This document shows positions 8,240-16,279 of a stretch of 64,000 bases of DNA, piece by piece (position 1 is the stretch's first letter; the number at the start of each line of letters is the position of its first letter). Origin of the DNA: Pseudoalteromonas sp. NC201 (GTDB taxonomy: Bacteria > Pseudomonadota > Gammaproteobacteria > Enterobacterales > Alteromonadaceae). A program made the position numbers and the translations under genes. The notes under the pieces were generated by a model that was not told the origin of the DNA, made no database searches, and saw nothing but the letters and a program-made list of their open reading frames with translations. The stretch is taken from positions 1,735,125 to 1,799,124 of the forward strand of contig NZ_CP022522.1 of NCBI RefSeq assembly GCF_002850255.1, written 5' to 3'.

Positions 8240-10543
8240 TTACTGCCTCTCTAGATACTTTTTGCTAACAACAAAAAAGCTAAGAATTATCACGCTGATG
8301 AAGATGGCTGCGATGGCCATAGAAGAAAATATATAGCTCGTAAAACCAAAGGAGAAGTTATCAGATATCAAAAGGTTGTCTTTAAGAATATAATAACCAA
8401 TGCAAGTTCCAACTAAAGAAGAAAAAGTATATAAATAAATATTGTTTTTTAGGGTGTAAGAAAAGATATCTTTCAATCCAGCTCCTAGTTGCTTCATTAT
8501 ATCTAGAGTGTAACTATTACGCTCTACATCAACTAAGCTGTTGGCAATTGTATTGAGGGAAATCAAAACTATGTTCAGAGCGACAACCCAAAGTAAATAA
8601 TTGGCGATTTTTGATAAGTCTGAATACTCTGACTCAAGTGCTGCATAGCTTGAGCTAAAATCTAATTTATTATTTATGCTTATACGATCGACAATTCGGT
8701 TAGAAGTGTTAAGTAATACCGATGTTGCTTTCTCTTCATTAAGGACAATCATAATAGGATCATGAAATGGTTTTACCTTACTTAAAAAAAAGTCACTAAC
8801 TACTTTAACTATTTCAATTTCTTCTACGCCATTCCCTAAGTCAGCATAAAATTTATGCATTGATAACTTTTCGATAGGAATATTGTCATATAAATTTGCG
8901 AATGCTTGAGTTACTACAACCCTTGTCTTTCCATTTATATGGCTGTCATAATTTGAGTGAATGATACTGTCTAAGTCTAGCGGATTTAGACCAAATACTT
9001 TTATAAATTCTTCACCTGCATAAAAGTAGTTAATTGGTGTGATATTCTGATCTATTTTTTGTTGTGCTGTGGAAACCGTGACAAAGTGTGATGATTTATC
9101 AAATGGGTGCCAGCTAGCTACAGCAGAAACTTCTCCATATTCGGCATTGATTTTATTTCTCAGTGTAATAGGACTTACATCATTAACACCATCTAGCTTT
9201 ATAAAGTGGCTTTTTGCGATATCGTAGCCGTAGTCGGCCTTTTTTTCGGTAAACAGTTCATAAGTTAAGCTAACTGCGATAAAAATTACAATAGAAGTGA
9301 TTAACATCTGAAGAAACACAGTGACTTTTGTAAGCCACATCGTTTTTAGTCCTGTCGATTTGGTGATGGACTCATTGCTTTGATAGGACAGAACTCTCTT
9401 AATAACAAACACATTAGATAGAGTGTATAGGGATGTAATTGTTATTATTATCAAGGATAATGTAAATAACTTTTCCTCTGTGTTGACCGTAGATAAAATA
9501 TCAAACTCACCGGAAAGAGGTGGAAGGATAAGGTAAAGTAATATAGCTGATGTGATATTGGCTATGATAAGAGAATTTTTGTTTTCTAGTAGAGAAATAA
9601 AGATAATCTGTATTTCGCTACCGCCAATGCTTGTTAATGTTTTTATACGATCTAATTGAGAGACTTTTATTGAGATTATCGAGCTTAAAAATCCAACGGT
9701 TCCAAGAATGAAAGAAAATATGCAGATTCCAAAGATTAGATATAAGCTTGATTTTGAAAATGTAATTCCAAGCGCGTCAGGGTGATTCCTATCATAATGA
9801 AGATCTGAAACTGCTCTTTTTGAAAGGTTAATAAATGAACTTGGGGTGAAAGGTGCCCCAGGGATCTGCGGTGCGTTACTACTAACGATTTTTTCTAGAT
9901 CTAGGTCATTTCTGTTTACCAGTTCGACAAATAGATGAAGATGAGTGTCATACCAATCAGTATAACTTTCTTTTATTTTTCCATTATATAAATGATCGAA
10001 GTTAACAATCACATCTGGTTGGATTGATAAGGTGTCATCTATTTTTATTACTTTCTCTATTCTATATAAACCAGTATTGTTTATTTTTATTGTTTTTCCA
10101 ATTATTTTACTATTATCTTCCGCTATCTTTTCAGCGAGCGTGGACGAGATGAAAGCTCCACTTATACCCAGCTCTTCAGAGCCTAGATTTAGCATGAGTT
10201 GTGCAGTTTTATCTAATGCATAGACTTCAGTGCCTTTTAATTCTATATCATTATATAATATAGTTATATTCTCACGATAAACTTTGCCTACCCTTTTTAC
10301 AGCTTGATCTTTTTCTAATACAGGTATAAGTGCAGCAGGCGCTTTAGAGCTTACCACGGTTTCACCGGATGGTAGGTTAAATTGGGTTTCAATTTTATAT
10401 ATGTCGCTGGAAAGTCCTGAATTTATAGAGCTGTCTGCTAGAAAAAAAATAAACATCAATCCAAGTAAGACAGCGCCCAGTGATAAAGATAAAACCCCAG
10501 TGACAGCGGAAAGTGCTTTTCCATCGCTCAATAGTTTAGACAT
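8240..10543 (-). CDS. darB: FtsX/MacB-type ABC transporter permease (DarB-like)
   Basis: A 767-residue permease with two FtsX-like repeats. It shows a first transmembrane segment (about 13-36), a large periplasmic domain (about 40-265), three membrane segments (about 265-390), then the same pattern again: TM at about 408-428, a second periplasmic domain, and three C-terminal segments (about 645-765). This duplicated MacPCD-FtsX layout is typical of antimicrobial-peptide export permeases. It starts 1 nt after the stop of the HExxH gene (TAA-G-ATG), so translation is probably coupled. The DNA of this gene is visibly more AT-rich than the condensin genes to the right, in line with acquisition by transfer. 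Confidence 0.87.
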   Translation of the reverse strand: MSKLLSDGKALSAVTGVLSLSLGAVLLGLMFIFFLADSSINSGLSSDIYKIETQFNLPSGETVVSSKAPAALIPVLEKDQAVKRVGKVYRENITILYNDIELKGTEVYALDKTAQLMLNLGSEELGISGAFISSTLAEKIAEDNSKIIGKTIKINNTGLYRIEKVIKIDDTLSIQPDVIVNFDHLYNGKIKESYTDWYDTHLHLFVELVNRNDLDLEKIVSSNAPQIPGAPFTPSSFINLSKRAVSDLHYDRNHPDALGITFSKSSLYLIFGICIFSFILGTVGFLSSIISIKVSQLDRIKTLTSIGGSEIQIIFISLLENKNSLIIANITSAILLYLILPPLSGEFDILSTVNTEEKLFTLSLIIITITSLYTLSNVFVIKRVLSYQSNESITKSTGLKTMWLTKVTVFLQMLITSIVIFIAVSLTYELFTEKKADYGYDIAKSHFIKLDGVNDVSPITLRNKINAEYGEVSAVASWHPFDKSSHFVTVSTAQQKIDQNITPINYFYAGEEFIKVFGLNPLDLDSIIHSNYDSHINGKTRVVVTQAFANLYDNIPIEKLSMHKFYADLGNGVEEIEIVKVVSDFFLSKVKPFHDPIMIVLNEEKATSVLLNTSNRIVDRISINNKLDFSSSYAALESEYSDLSKIANYLLWVVALNIVLISLNTIANSLVDVERNSYTLDIMKQLGAGLKDIFSYTLKNNIYLYTFSSLVGTCIGYYILKDNLLISDNFSFGFTSYIFSSMAIAAIFISVIILSFFVVSKKYLERQ

Positions 10544-10544
10544 C

Positions 10545-11621
10545 TTAACTACCTAAACTCTGCAAATTTTTGAGCGTGTCGAATAGTCTTTGTTCTATTT
10601 CAAACTTTGAATCAGTGATAGCATCTAAAAAGCTTGATGATGAAAAGCCTCTAGATGCTTGTTGTAGATAATAATATGCATTATCTGAAGGCTCATAAGC
10701 ATACGCCTTTCGCCAGAAATTCTTCAAACCATACCAAGTGTAACAGGCTTGAATATAGGTATTTGGATCTAACATTCTACCTGTCCAAGGCGATTTGATG
10801 ATACGAGAGTGAAATTTTGTTGGTAGACACGGCTCATACAATTCAGCTAGGTCAAATAGATTATGTGTCATCTCATGAACGATAGCATCGGCAATTGTTT
10901 CAACACTCACCTCACTAAGATTAGGATTAATCAAGACAATTAAGCCATTGCTAATATTAGTTGAAGCACAGTTAAAGCGATTTTTTGTCTTATCAAACCG
11001 GATTGCTATTGAGCAAATGCTCTCTTTTAAAATTGTGTAGCACGGATCTGAAACCGCTTTTATGTAATCTAGCGCATTGTAAATTTTTGGAGTCGAGCAT
11101 TGAATAAGCTCTGGAGTAATGCCCGTATCGTCCCAAGGAATATCTTTTTGGACACCTCTTGCTAGGTCACTAAAGTAGTCTAGAAGAATGTTTGAGTCGG
11201 GATGAACATTTTGATTTTTAAACAGTTTATCTGAGGATGCTTGATAACCAAGATTACCGCGTAAGTTCCAAGTGACTGAGGTTTCATCAATGAAATCACT
11301 TTGGATAATATAGTCAGGGTTAAATTCCAAGAAAGAAAGTTCTGTAATTAGTAATCTCTCTATCGTTGATTGATATTTTTCATCACCACGGCGTGCGATC
11401 AATGTATTCCAAAATCTTGGTAATTTTAAAAGCTGGTACAGATCATTAGTTGACAGTCTTTCAGAGAGCTTATCAAACAATTCTGAGAGCGGTTTGTTTG
11501 ATAATACCTCTTTCTCAATGATATCTATCATTAATGTTAATTTACATCGCGTAAATATCTCAACAAAGGAGTCGTTCTCAAACTTCAGACAACTGGGTAA
11601 TTCGCTCGTTAAAATATTCAT
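10545..11621 (-). CDS. HExxH-type RiPP modification enzyme (candidate peptide beta-hydroxylase) or metalloprotease
   Basis: A 358-residue protein with HEMTH (249-253), inside ETIADAIVHEMTHNLFDL. It is followed by a conserved-looking SPWTGRMLDP stretch (277-286) and a Tyr/Trp-rich helix ending in NFWRKAYAYEP. This pattern fits the HEXXH-domain family found in RiPP clusters, some members of which are reported to be 2-oxoglutarate/iron peptide beta-hydroxylases rather than zinc proteases. The N-terminal part has no family I recognise. I chose the ATG at 11621 because AGGAC lies 7 nt upstream; a GTG ten codons earlier lacks a site. It sits between darA and darB, a position not part of the minimal darABCDE set. 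It may hydroxylate the core or trim the precursor; the first seems more likely from the family. Confidence 0.7.
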   Translation of the reverse strand: MNILTSELPSCLKFENDSFVEIFTRCKLTLMIDIIEKEVLSNKPLSELFDKLSERLSTNDLYQLLKLPRFWNTLIARRGDEKYQSTIERLLITELSFLEFNPDYIIQSDFIDETSVTWNLRGNLGYQASSDKLFKNQNVHPDSNILLDYFSDLARGVQKDIPWDDTGITPELIQCSTPKIYNALDYIKAVSDPCYTILKESICSIAIRFDKTKNRFNCASTNISNGLIVLINPNLSEVSVETIADAIVHEMTHNLFDLAELYEPCLPTKFHSRIIKSPWTGRMLDPNTYIQACYTWYGLKNFWRKAYAYEPSDNAYYYLQQASRGFSSSSFLDAITDSKFEIEQRLFDTLKNLQSLGS

Positions 11622-11640
11622 AACATTCGTCCTAAATAAA

Positions 11641-11668
11641 GCTGTTAACACTGCACATCTTTAACAGC
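11641..11668 (-). terminator. Attenuator-like hairpin between darA and the HExxH gene
   Basis: An 8-bp perfect stem (GCTGTTAA with TTAACAGC) with a 12-nt loop is followed, in the direction of transcription, by TTTATTT. It lies 18 nt after the darA stop. A leaky terminator here would give more precursor mRNA than enzyme mRNA, a common arrangement in RiPP operons. The stem has few GC pairs, so readthrough is expected. Confidence 0.5.
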
Positions 11669-11686
11669 TAATCAACCAAAAGGTGG

Positions 11687-11863
11687 TTACTTCTCGAACG
11701 ACTTAGACCAGTTCCAAGCGGTAATTGGTGGAGCAATCGCAATGCTATCAACACGAGATTGGTCAACGTTTGCAATATTTAGTGTTTGATCTGAAAAGCT
11801 AGCTTTTAACGCATCTAGTTTTTCTGCAACAGAAATTTTTTCTTTTGGTGCTTCAACGATCAT
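11687..11863 (-). CDS. darA: Darobactin precursor peptide (core WNWSKSF)
   Basis: A 58-residue RiPP precursor. The leader (1-49) includes EKLDALKASFSDQTLNI, similar in pattern to known DarA leaders, and ends in ITA. The core is W50-N51-W52-S53-K54-S55-F56 (DNA 11696-11716), identical to darobactin A, and is followed by a two-residue follower, Glu-Lys. Darobactin is a bicyclic heptapeptide that blocks BamA of Gram-negative outer membranes. The ATG at 11863 is preceded by AGAAGGA 7 nt upstream. The frame is open further upstream to 11947, but that extension has no good ribosome site and contains promoter-like sequence. It is the first gene of the minus-strand operon. Confidence 0.96.
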   Translation of the reverse strand: MIVEAPKEKISVAEKLDALKASFSDQTLNIANVDQSRVDSIAIAPPITAWNWSKSFEK

Positions 11864-11887
11864 TTTTAATTCCTTCTTAAAAGTTAA

Positions 11888-11947
11888 ATTATACCTTGAG
11901 GACACATCCTCGAAATATTTGTACATTAAATGATAATGCAGTGTCAA
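11888..11947 (-). promoter_or_regulatory. Putative darA promoter region with a small palindrome
   Basis: On the minus strand, TTGACA (11942-11947) is followed 18 nt later by TACAAA (11918-11923), a plausible sigma-70 promoter giving a leader of about 45-50 nt. A perfect TATAAT (11888-11893) lies nearer the gene but has no good -35. A palindrome GAGGA-N4-TCCTC (11898-11911) lies around the predicted start site, either as an operator or as a 5' mRNA hairpin. All are predictions from sequence alone. Confidence 0.45.
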
Positions 11948-12188
11948 ATTTTTTATTTTAACTTGTTAGAGTGTGACGTTGGTTTGCACTTATTTTCTTC
12001 AACTTAATTTTTTGTAAGTCATTGGATTGTAATTGTTTATTGGTTTTTTATTTGATGAGCCTAGCTTGGGGCATGGCGAAGCTTACGCTGAGAATGAAGT
12101 TGTGTTGAATTTATGTTAATTTTATGGGTTTGTTGGTGGGCTGTTTGGCTATTTTTAGAGTTTGCATTATGGTGATAGATTTTTGGAA
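11948..12188. other. AT-rich intergenic stretch upstream of darA
   Basis: About 240 bases of T-rich sequence with no credible ORF on either strand. Together with the adjoining tandem repeat it separates the dar operon from the DUF4136 gene. I see no tRNA, attachment site or clear terminator in it. Confidence 0.5.
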
Positions 12189-12262
12189 GATGTAGATGTA
12201 GATGTAGATGTAGATGTAGATGTAGATGTAGATGTAGATGTAGATGTAGATGTAGATGTAGA
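12189..12262. repeat. Hexanucleotide tandem repeat (GATGTA, about 12 copies)
   Basis: A pure microsatellite of GATGTA units runs without interruption for about 74 bases, then degrades to GAAGTGGAG. It lies 31 nt after the stop of the DUF4136 gene and about 325 nt upstream of the darA start. One frame reads Asp-Val repeats but has no start codon and an upstream stop, so it is not a gene. Confidence 0.95.
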
Positions 12263-12293
12263 AGTGGAGTAATACATACTCCACTTATAAAAC

Positions 12294-12845
12294 TTAATGC
12301 TGTGCTTTGGGAGGGAAGTTAGCCAATAGTTCTGAGATGGTTTTGTTTATTGACTCTGTTCTTTGATCCGGTGATTGATTGCTACGTAAGCGACCTTCTT
12401 TTGCTCCACGCCAAACTAGCTGGTTAGACGCTTTGTCTATCATATCGAGTACTAGCGTGCCCACTTCATATTCACGTGTTGTGGTCTGTGTTTGCCAGCC
12501 AATACCCCAGTAATTCCAACGCGCGCCATACGTGGTGTGAAGTGAGTCAGATTCAATTTTTGTATCAACTGATGCGTGATAGTTAACCAGTAAGTCAGCC
12601 GATTGCGGATCGGTGAGGGTGAAACCTTGTTTGCTCATTTCGTTTTGAATTGCACTGCGGATCCGCTTTTCCATTAAGTCATTGACTTGGTATTCACGAC
12701 CATTATTTTTTAGGTCCGCTTCAGGTGACCAAGCATAGGTTTTGTAGTTAGTGAATTGTACAGACTTATCATAATCCCAATCAGGGGTTTTGGCGCAGGC
12801 CGCTAATATCAGCACCAAAGTGGCGATAACAATATTCTTAAACAT
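12294..12845 (-). CDS. DUF4136 family lipoprotein
   Basis: A 183-residue protein with a lipoprotein signal peptide (MFKNIVIATLVLILAAC, lipobox LAAC, lipidated Cys17). The DUF4136 domain is recognised by the DWDYDKSVQFTNYKTYAW start, the helix LMEKRIRSAIQNEMSKQGF, the strand SADLLVNYHASVDTK, and the end LVLDMIDKASNQLVWRGAKEG. It should sit on the periplasmic face of a membrane; the family function is unknown. A single gene with its own AGGAGT ribosome site, 107 nt from mksB. Confidence 0.85.
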   Translation of the reverse strand: MFKNIVIATLVLILAACAKTPDWDYDKSVQFTNYKTYAWSPEADLKNNGREYQVNDLMEKRIRSAIQNEMSKQGFTLTDPQSADLLVNYHASVDTKIESDSLHTTYGARWNYWGIGWQTQTTTREYEVGTLVLDMIDKASNQLVWRGAKEGRLRSNQSPDQRTESINKTISELLANFPPKAQH

Positions 12846-12952
12846 GTGTCTTTACTCCTTAGTCGGATGTTTGCTCTACCTTAACGTGTTAAGGCGTTAA
12901 ATGGTAGAGACAAGCACCCTTTAATAATTGTATCTAAGACATTAACTTGGGA

Positions 12953-15730
12953 TTAATGTTCCACTTCTATCCAGTCTTTTTCATCCACCCAGTTTTGGCT
13001 ACCTTGTGCAACACTGCGGATTGGCACCAAGTAGTCACAGCTGATCTGTGGTTTCACCGATGCAAAAATTGGCACAAACCCAAAGCTTAGTGCGGTTTCG
13101 ATAATGGCCTTTTGGTTTTGTGGGTCGATATCTGCGGCTTCATCGATATAAATTGGGATACGATACATCGCTTGTTCTTGATCAGATACCAGATAGCGAA
13201 TAAATAGCATGCCACATAAAAGCTTGATGGTGATCCGTGTACCGTTTGAGCCGGCCGAGTCAATTTTATCGAAGTGTTCAATGTCACCCGCGCGGTTGAC
13301 CACTTCAAAGCGAATGTCAAAGAGGTCGGTTAACGTCAATCCCGCTTTATCACTTGCAAGTTTGATGATGTGATCTTTCGCCTCATTAACAGACTTTTCT
13401 GAACTAGGCTGCTCGCTCAGTAAGTCTAAGCTTTCGCCTTTTTCGTATAAATCTGAAGTGCTGATAATGGTGTCTATGCTATCGATAAGCATTTTACGAG
13501 GGATCACATTAATCTTAAACGCTTGCAAGTTAGAGATCCGATGTTGGCTTATGCCTTTGTTAAAGCTGTTCATCTCTCGGCGCAAGCGGTCTAAGTCTTG
13601 ACGCAGTCCTTTAATGGTTGCGGCCACTTCAGTGAGTGCCACTCGTGCTTGTTTATCGACGGCATCTCGTTCGTTATCGAGATTGTGATAGGCACTGATG
13701 AGTTTTTGATACTTAATGGTAACGTCTGACTCGTTTTCAAACTTAGTGATCCCAGCATTGTAGATATGCAAGTAGGTATTACGCACATTAACGTCTAAGT
13801 TTCTAAGCTCATTACAATCTTTATTAAATTGGTGGATCACTTCAGACAGGTTATCAAAATCTAGGTTAATTTCTATTTCATACGGTGCCAGCTTACCCGA
13901 ATATAGGTCTAGTGTGTGGTCGATACGTTCTGACTTCACTTGCTTTAGGCGGTCGGCTTGGCGCACCAACAAGTCTTGCTTGCTTTTAATGATAGAGCGG
14001 CGGTCTGAAATCGAACCAGCATTACGTTGAATATCATGTAAATATTCATCAACTTGCTCTCGTTCCATCTCTAGCTGCTCTTTTAGTGCTTGTTGAGCAT
14101 CGACCGATTGCAACATGGTTTGATATTGCTCAAAGCGTTTCATGGCCGCTTCGGTAGCCATTAGTTCATCATATAGAGCATCACGTTCTTTTTGTTTTTC
14201 AGCGACGTTTGCGGCGACTTCACGCTGCTGCTTTAAGTCGTTAAGCGACTGTTGTAGTGACTCCAGCTGTGCTTGCAGTTGGGCTTTGTTCTCACCGCTT
14301 TGCATTTGTACTGGACTCAGTTTTTTCAACTTAACGGTAGCACCAGGTACTTTAAGCTCACCACCTTGAACTGACTTAGATAGGGACTCCAAAAATGCGC
14401 CAAAGGCATCTTCGTCGGTGATATCAATTTCACCTTGAGAGGTGGTTGAAAACGATAACAAATCCGGATTCAAGATCCGTGAGATCTCTTCCACTTCTTT
14501 TAAAGAAAGATCTTCACGCATACGAGTAAACAGGTTGAACTCAAGGTTCTTGAGTTGCAGTTTTAAACTCTTAATCTGCTTTTGTGTTTCGTTGATGCGG
14601 AAATCAAGGGTATGGAGACTTTGCCCCTGTGCACTATTAATAGAGAAGGAAAGCTGCTCATATTCCTTTTTCAACAGAGTTAAATTGGTTTTAAGCGTTG
14701 CATGATTCGTTAGTTCAAATTCACGTTTTAACGCGTGGAAATCAGTAAACCATTGTTCTATTTGGGTTTGTTTACGCTCGATATCTCGAGACTGTTGGAC
14801 GTACAGCTGCTGCTTAGACTCAAATTCGCGCTTTTCAGCTTCTATGTCTTCTAGCTGTGTTGCCAGCTCTGCAATTTGCTCGTTGTGATAGTTATCATAT
14901 TCAACCAAAGCTAAATCGAGTTTCGGTGCGTAAGCCGCCAGTTTACCTTTTAATACCGCCTCATTTTCAAGCATTTTCTCAAGGGCTGAAATTGGCTCTT
15001 GCATTGACTCCAGCGCATTTAGTTCACGACGCGCACGGTTAACCTTATCAAAAGCGCGACGCCAGACTTCATAAAAATCGACTTTCGAGTTCGACATATG
15101 GCGTTCGAACACCTTGAGCATAAAGCGCTTTACGTCTTGTGCACCGAGTTTGTGCAGATTCAAAATACGACGGAATATTTCTTTATATACAGGCGCATCT
15201 TGGACATTATTCAGTGGGATCATCTTCAGGTTGATATCGCCATCAAATGGTGTGGCGCCACCTGTGAGCAGGGCATTAAGTTCTTGTGCTTTTAGCTCTA
15301 CAGGCTTAAGTTGTTTTTCCTGTAAGTGATTAAATAGCTTGGTGTACTTGATGATACTTTTACCCTGGGTGTAATCATCAAGATTCAGTTTGCCTTGATA
15401 GCAAAAAAACTGATGCGCGTAACCGGCGATTTTACCCAGTCCCGCAACGCCAATGACCACATCGCCGTGGGGGAGGTTGGCTTCAAGCAAAATATAGGAT
15501 TGATCAGAAGAGAAGTAGAACTTACGCGTTTCTTCTAAATCGTGGCCATCCCATTCAGTCAGTCTTAAATCGTTGATAAGTGGAAACTGTAGCGCATTGA
15601 TCACCGAGCTTTTACCGGTGTTATTCGGGGCGCAGATAGACGCACTTTTATCCAGAGGAATGACACACTTAGCGTATCCGGCGGTATTTAATAATGCGAG
15701 TTTACTTAGGCCGTACAACTGCTCGCTCAT
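12953..15730 (-). CDS. mksB: MksB-type condensin ATPase (SMC-like)
   Basis: A 925-residue SMC-like ATPase. The Walker A is APNNTGKSS (34-42, Lys40), followed by hinge-separated coiled coils rich in Gln/Glu/Lys (about 220-800). The C-terminal head has SAGSNGTRITIKLLCGML in place of a classical signature, and Walker B IYIDEA (860-865). At about 925 residues it is much shorter than MukB (about 1480) but normal for MksB. With MksF and MksE it should form a MukBEF-like complex that loops and compacts chromosomal DNA. Its start overlaps the mksE stop by 4 nt (ATGA). Confidence 0.82.
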   Translation of the reverse strand: MSEQLYGLSKLALLNTAGYAKCVIPLDKSASICAPNNTGKSSVINALQFPLINDLRLTEWDGHDLEETRKFYFSSDQSYILLEANLPHGDVVIGVAGLGKIAGYAHQFFCYQGKLNLDDYTQGKSIIKYTKLFNHLQEKQLKPVELKAQELNALLTGGATPFDGDINLKMIPLNNVQDAPVYKEIFRRILNLHKLGAQDVKRFMLKVFERHMSNSKVDFYEVWRRAFDKVNRARRELNALESMQEPISALEKMLENEAVLKGKLAAYAPKLDLALVEYDNYHNEQIAELATQLEDIEAEKREFESKQQLYVQQSRDIERKQTQIEQWFTDFHALKREFELTNHATLKTNLTLLKKEYEQLSFSINSAQGQSLHTLDFRINETQKQIKSLKLQLKNLEFNLFTRMREDLSLKEVEEISRILNPDLLSFSTTSQGEIDITDEDAFGAFLESLSKSVQGGELKVPGATVKLKKLSPVQMQSGENKAQLQAQLESLQQSLNDLKQQREVAANVAEKQKERDALYDELMATEAAMKRFEQYQTMLQSVDAQQALKEQLEMEREQVDEYLHDIQRNAGSISDRRSIIKSKQDLLVRQADRLKQVKSERIDHTLDLYSGKLAPYEIEINLDFDNLSEVIHQFNKDCNELRNLDVNVRNTYLHIYNAGITKFENESDVTIKYQKLISAYHNLDNERDAVDKQARVALTEVAATIKGLRQDLDRLRREMNSFNKGISQHRISNLQAFKINVIPRKMLIDSIDTIISTSDLYEKGESLDLLSEQPSSEKSVNEAKDHIIKLASDKAGLTLTDLFDIRFEVVNRAGDIEHFDKIDSAGSNGTRITIKLLCGMLFIRYLVSDQEQAMYRIPIYIDEAADIDPQNQKAIIETALSFGFVPIFASVKPQISCDYLVPIRSVAQGSQNWVDEKDWIEVEH

Positions 15731-16275
15731 AGCTCGTCCTCAATATCATATTGTTCTTCGTTTACTTCCATTAGCGCGTCAATGTAGCGATAAATCGGTG
15801 CAAGTAGCATAAAGCCTTGCTCAACCTCACGGGCTAGACCCAATCTCACCATACGTAAAAACACGTCTTTTCTGAGATCTGAGCCCGAAAAAATCTCCAA
15901 CTGGTCAAAAAGATGCTTATTGAGCTGTACTATGGTTTGCATTAGCTCTAAATCGCAGCTTTCATCAAATAGTACGCGAAGCGGATCTTTACCTTGGTTG
16001 GCATAGTGCTCAATCAAAATATAAATGGTTAGGGCAATCGCACGGGAAATTTTCCCCATATTTGGCGTGCTTTCATCGCTTGCCAAATAATAAAAACCAC
16101 GGGCATCGTGCTGTAAATCATGGCCTAAGGCTGAAAATAGCGCTTGATAGCTATCAATTTGCTGATCTAACTCTTGCCAAAGGGTAGTGTCTTGCTCACT
16201 GATATGATACCCGCTCACCAGCTTTTTATTAATGGCTTGGAGTTCATTGAGCATGTCTAAGTTAATTGTCGTCAT
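15727..16275 (-). CDS. mksE: MksE-type condensin subunit
   Basis: A protein of about 182 residues, mainly helical, with the winged-helix kleisin-partner look of MukE/MksE (SRAIALTIYILIEHYANQGKDPLRVLF; LRKDVFLRMVRLGLA). The ATG at 16275 was chosen because it lies 4 nt after the mksF stop; an upstream in-frame start would overlap mksF by 23 nt. It sits between mksF and mksB, the order expected for mksFEB. Assignment depends on the operon context as much as on sequence. Confidence 0.75.
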   Translation of the reverse strand: MTTINLDMLNELQAINKKLVSGYHISEQDTTLWQELDQQIDSYQALFSALGHDLQHDARGFYYLASDESTPNMGKISRAIALTIYILIEHYANQGKDPLRVLFDESCDLELMQTIVQLNKHLFDQLEIFSGSDLRKDVFLRMVRLGLAREVEQGFMLLAPIYRYIDALMEVNEEQYDIEDEL

Positions 16276-16279
16276 AATG

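Noticed and set aside
11687..11947. 86-residue form of the darobactin precursor
   Set aside because: The extra 28 residues would overlap promoter-like sequence and lack a ribosome site; the ATG at 11863 has a good one and gives a normal-length precursor.
12189..12262. Asp-Val repeat frame as a coding repeat
   Set aside because: The frame that reads Asp-Val repeats has an upstream stop and no start codon or ribosome site.
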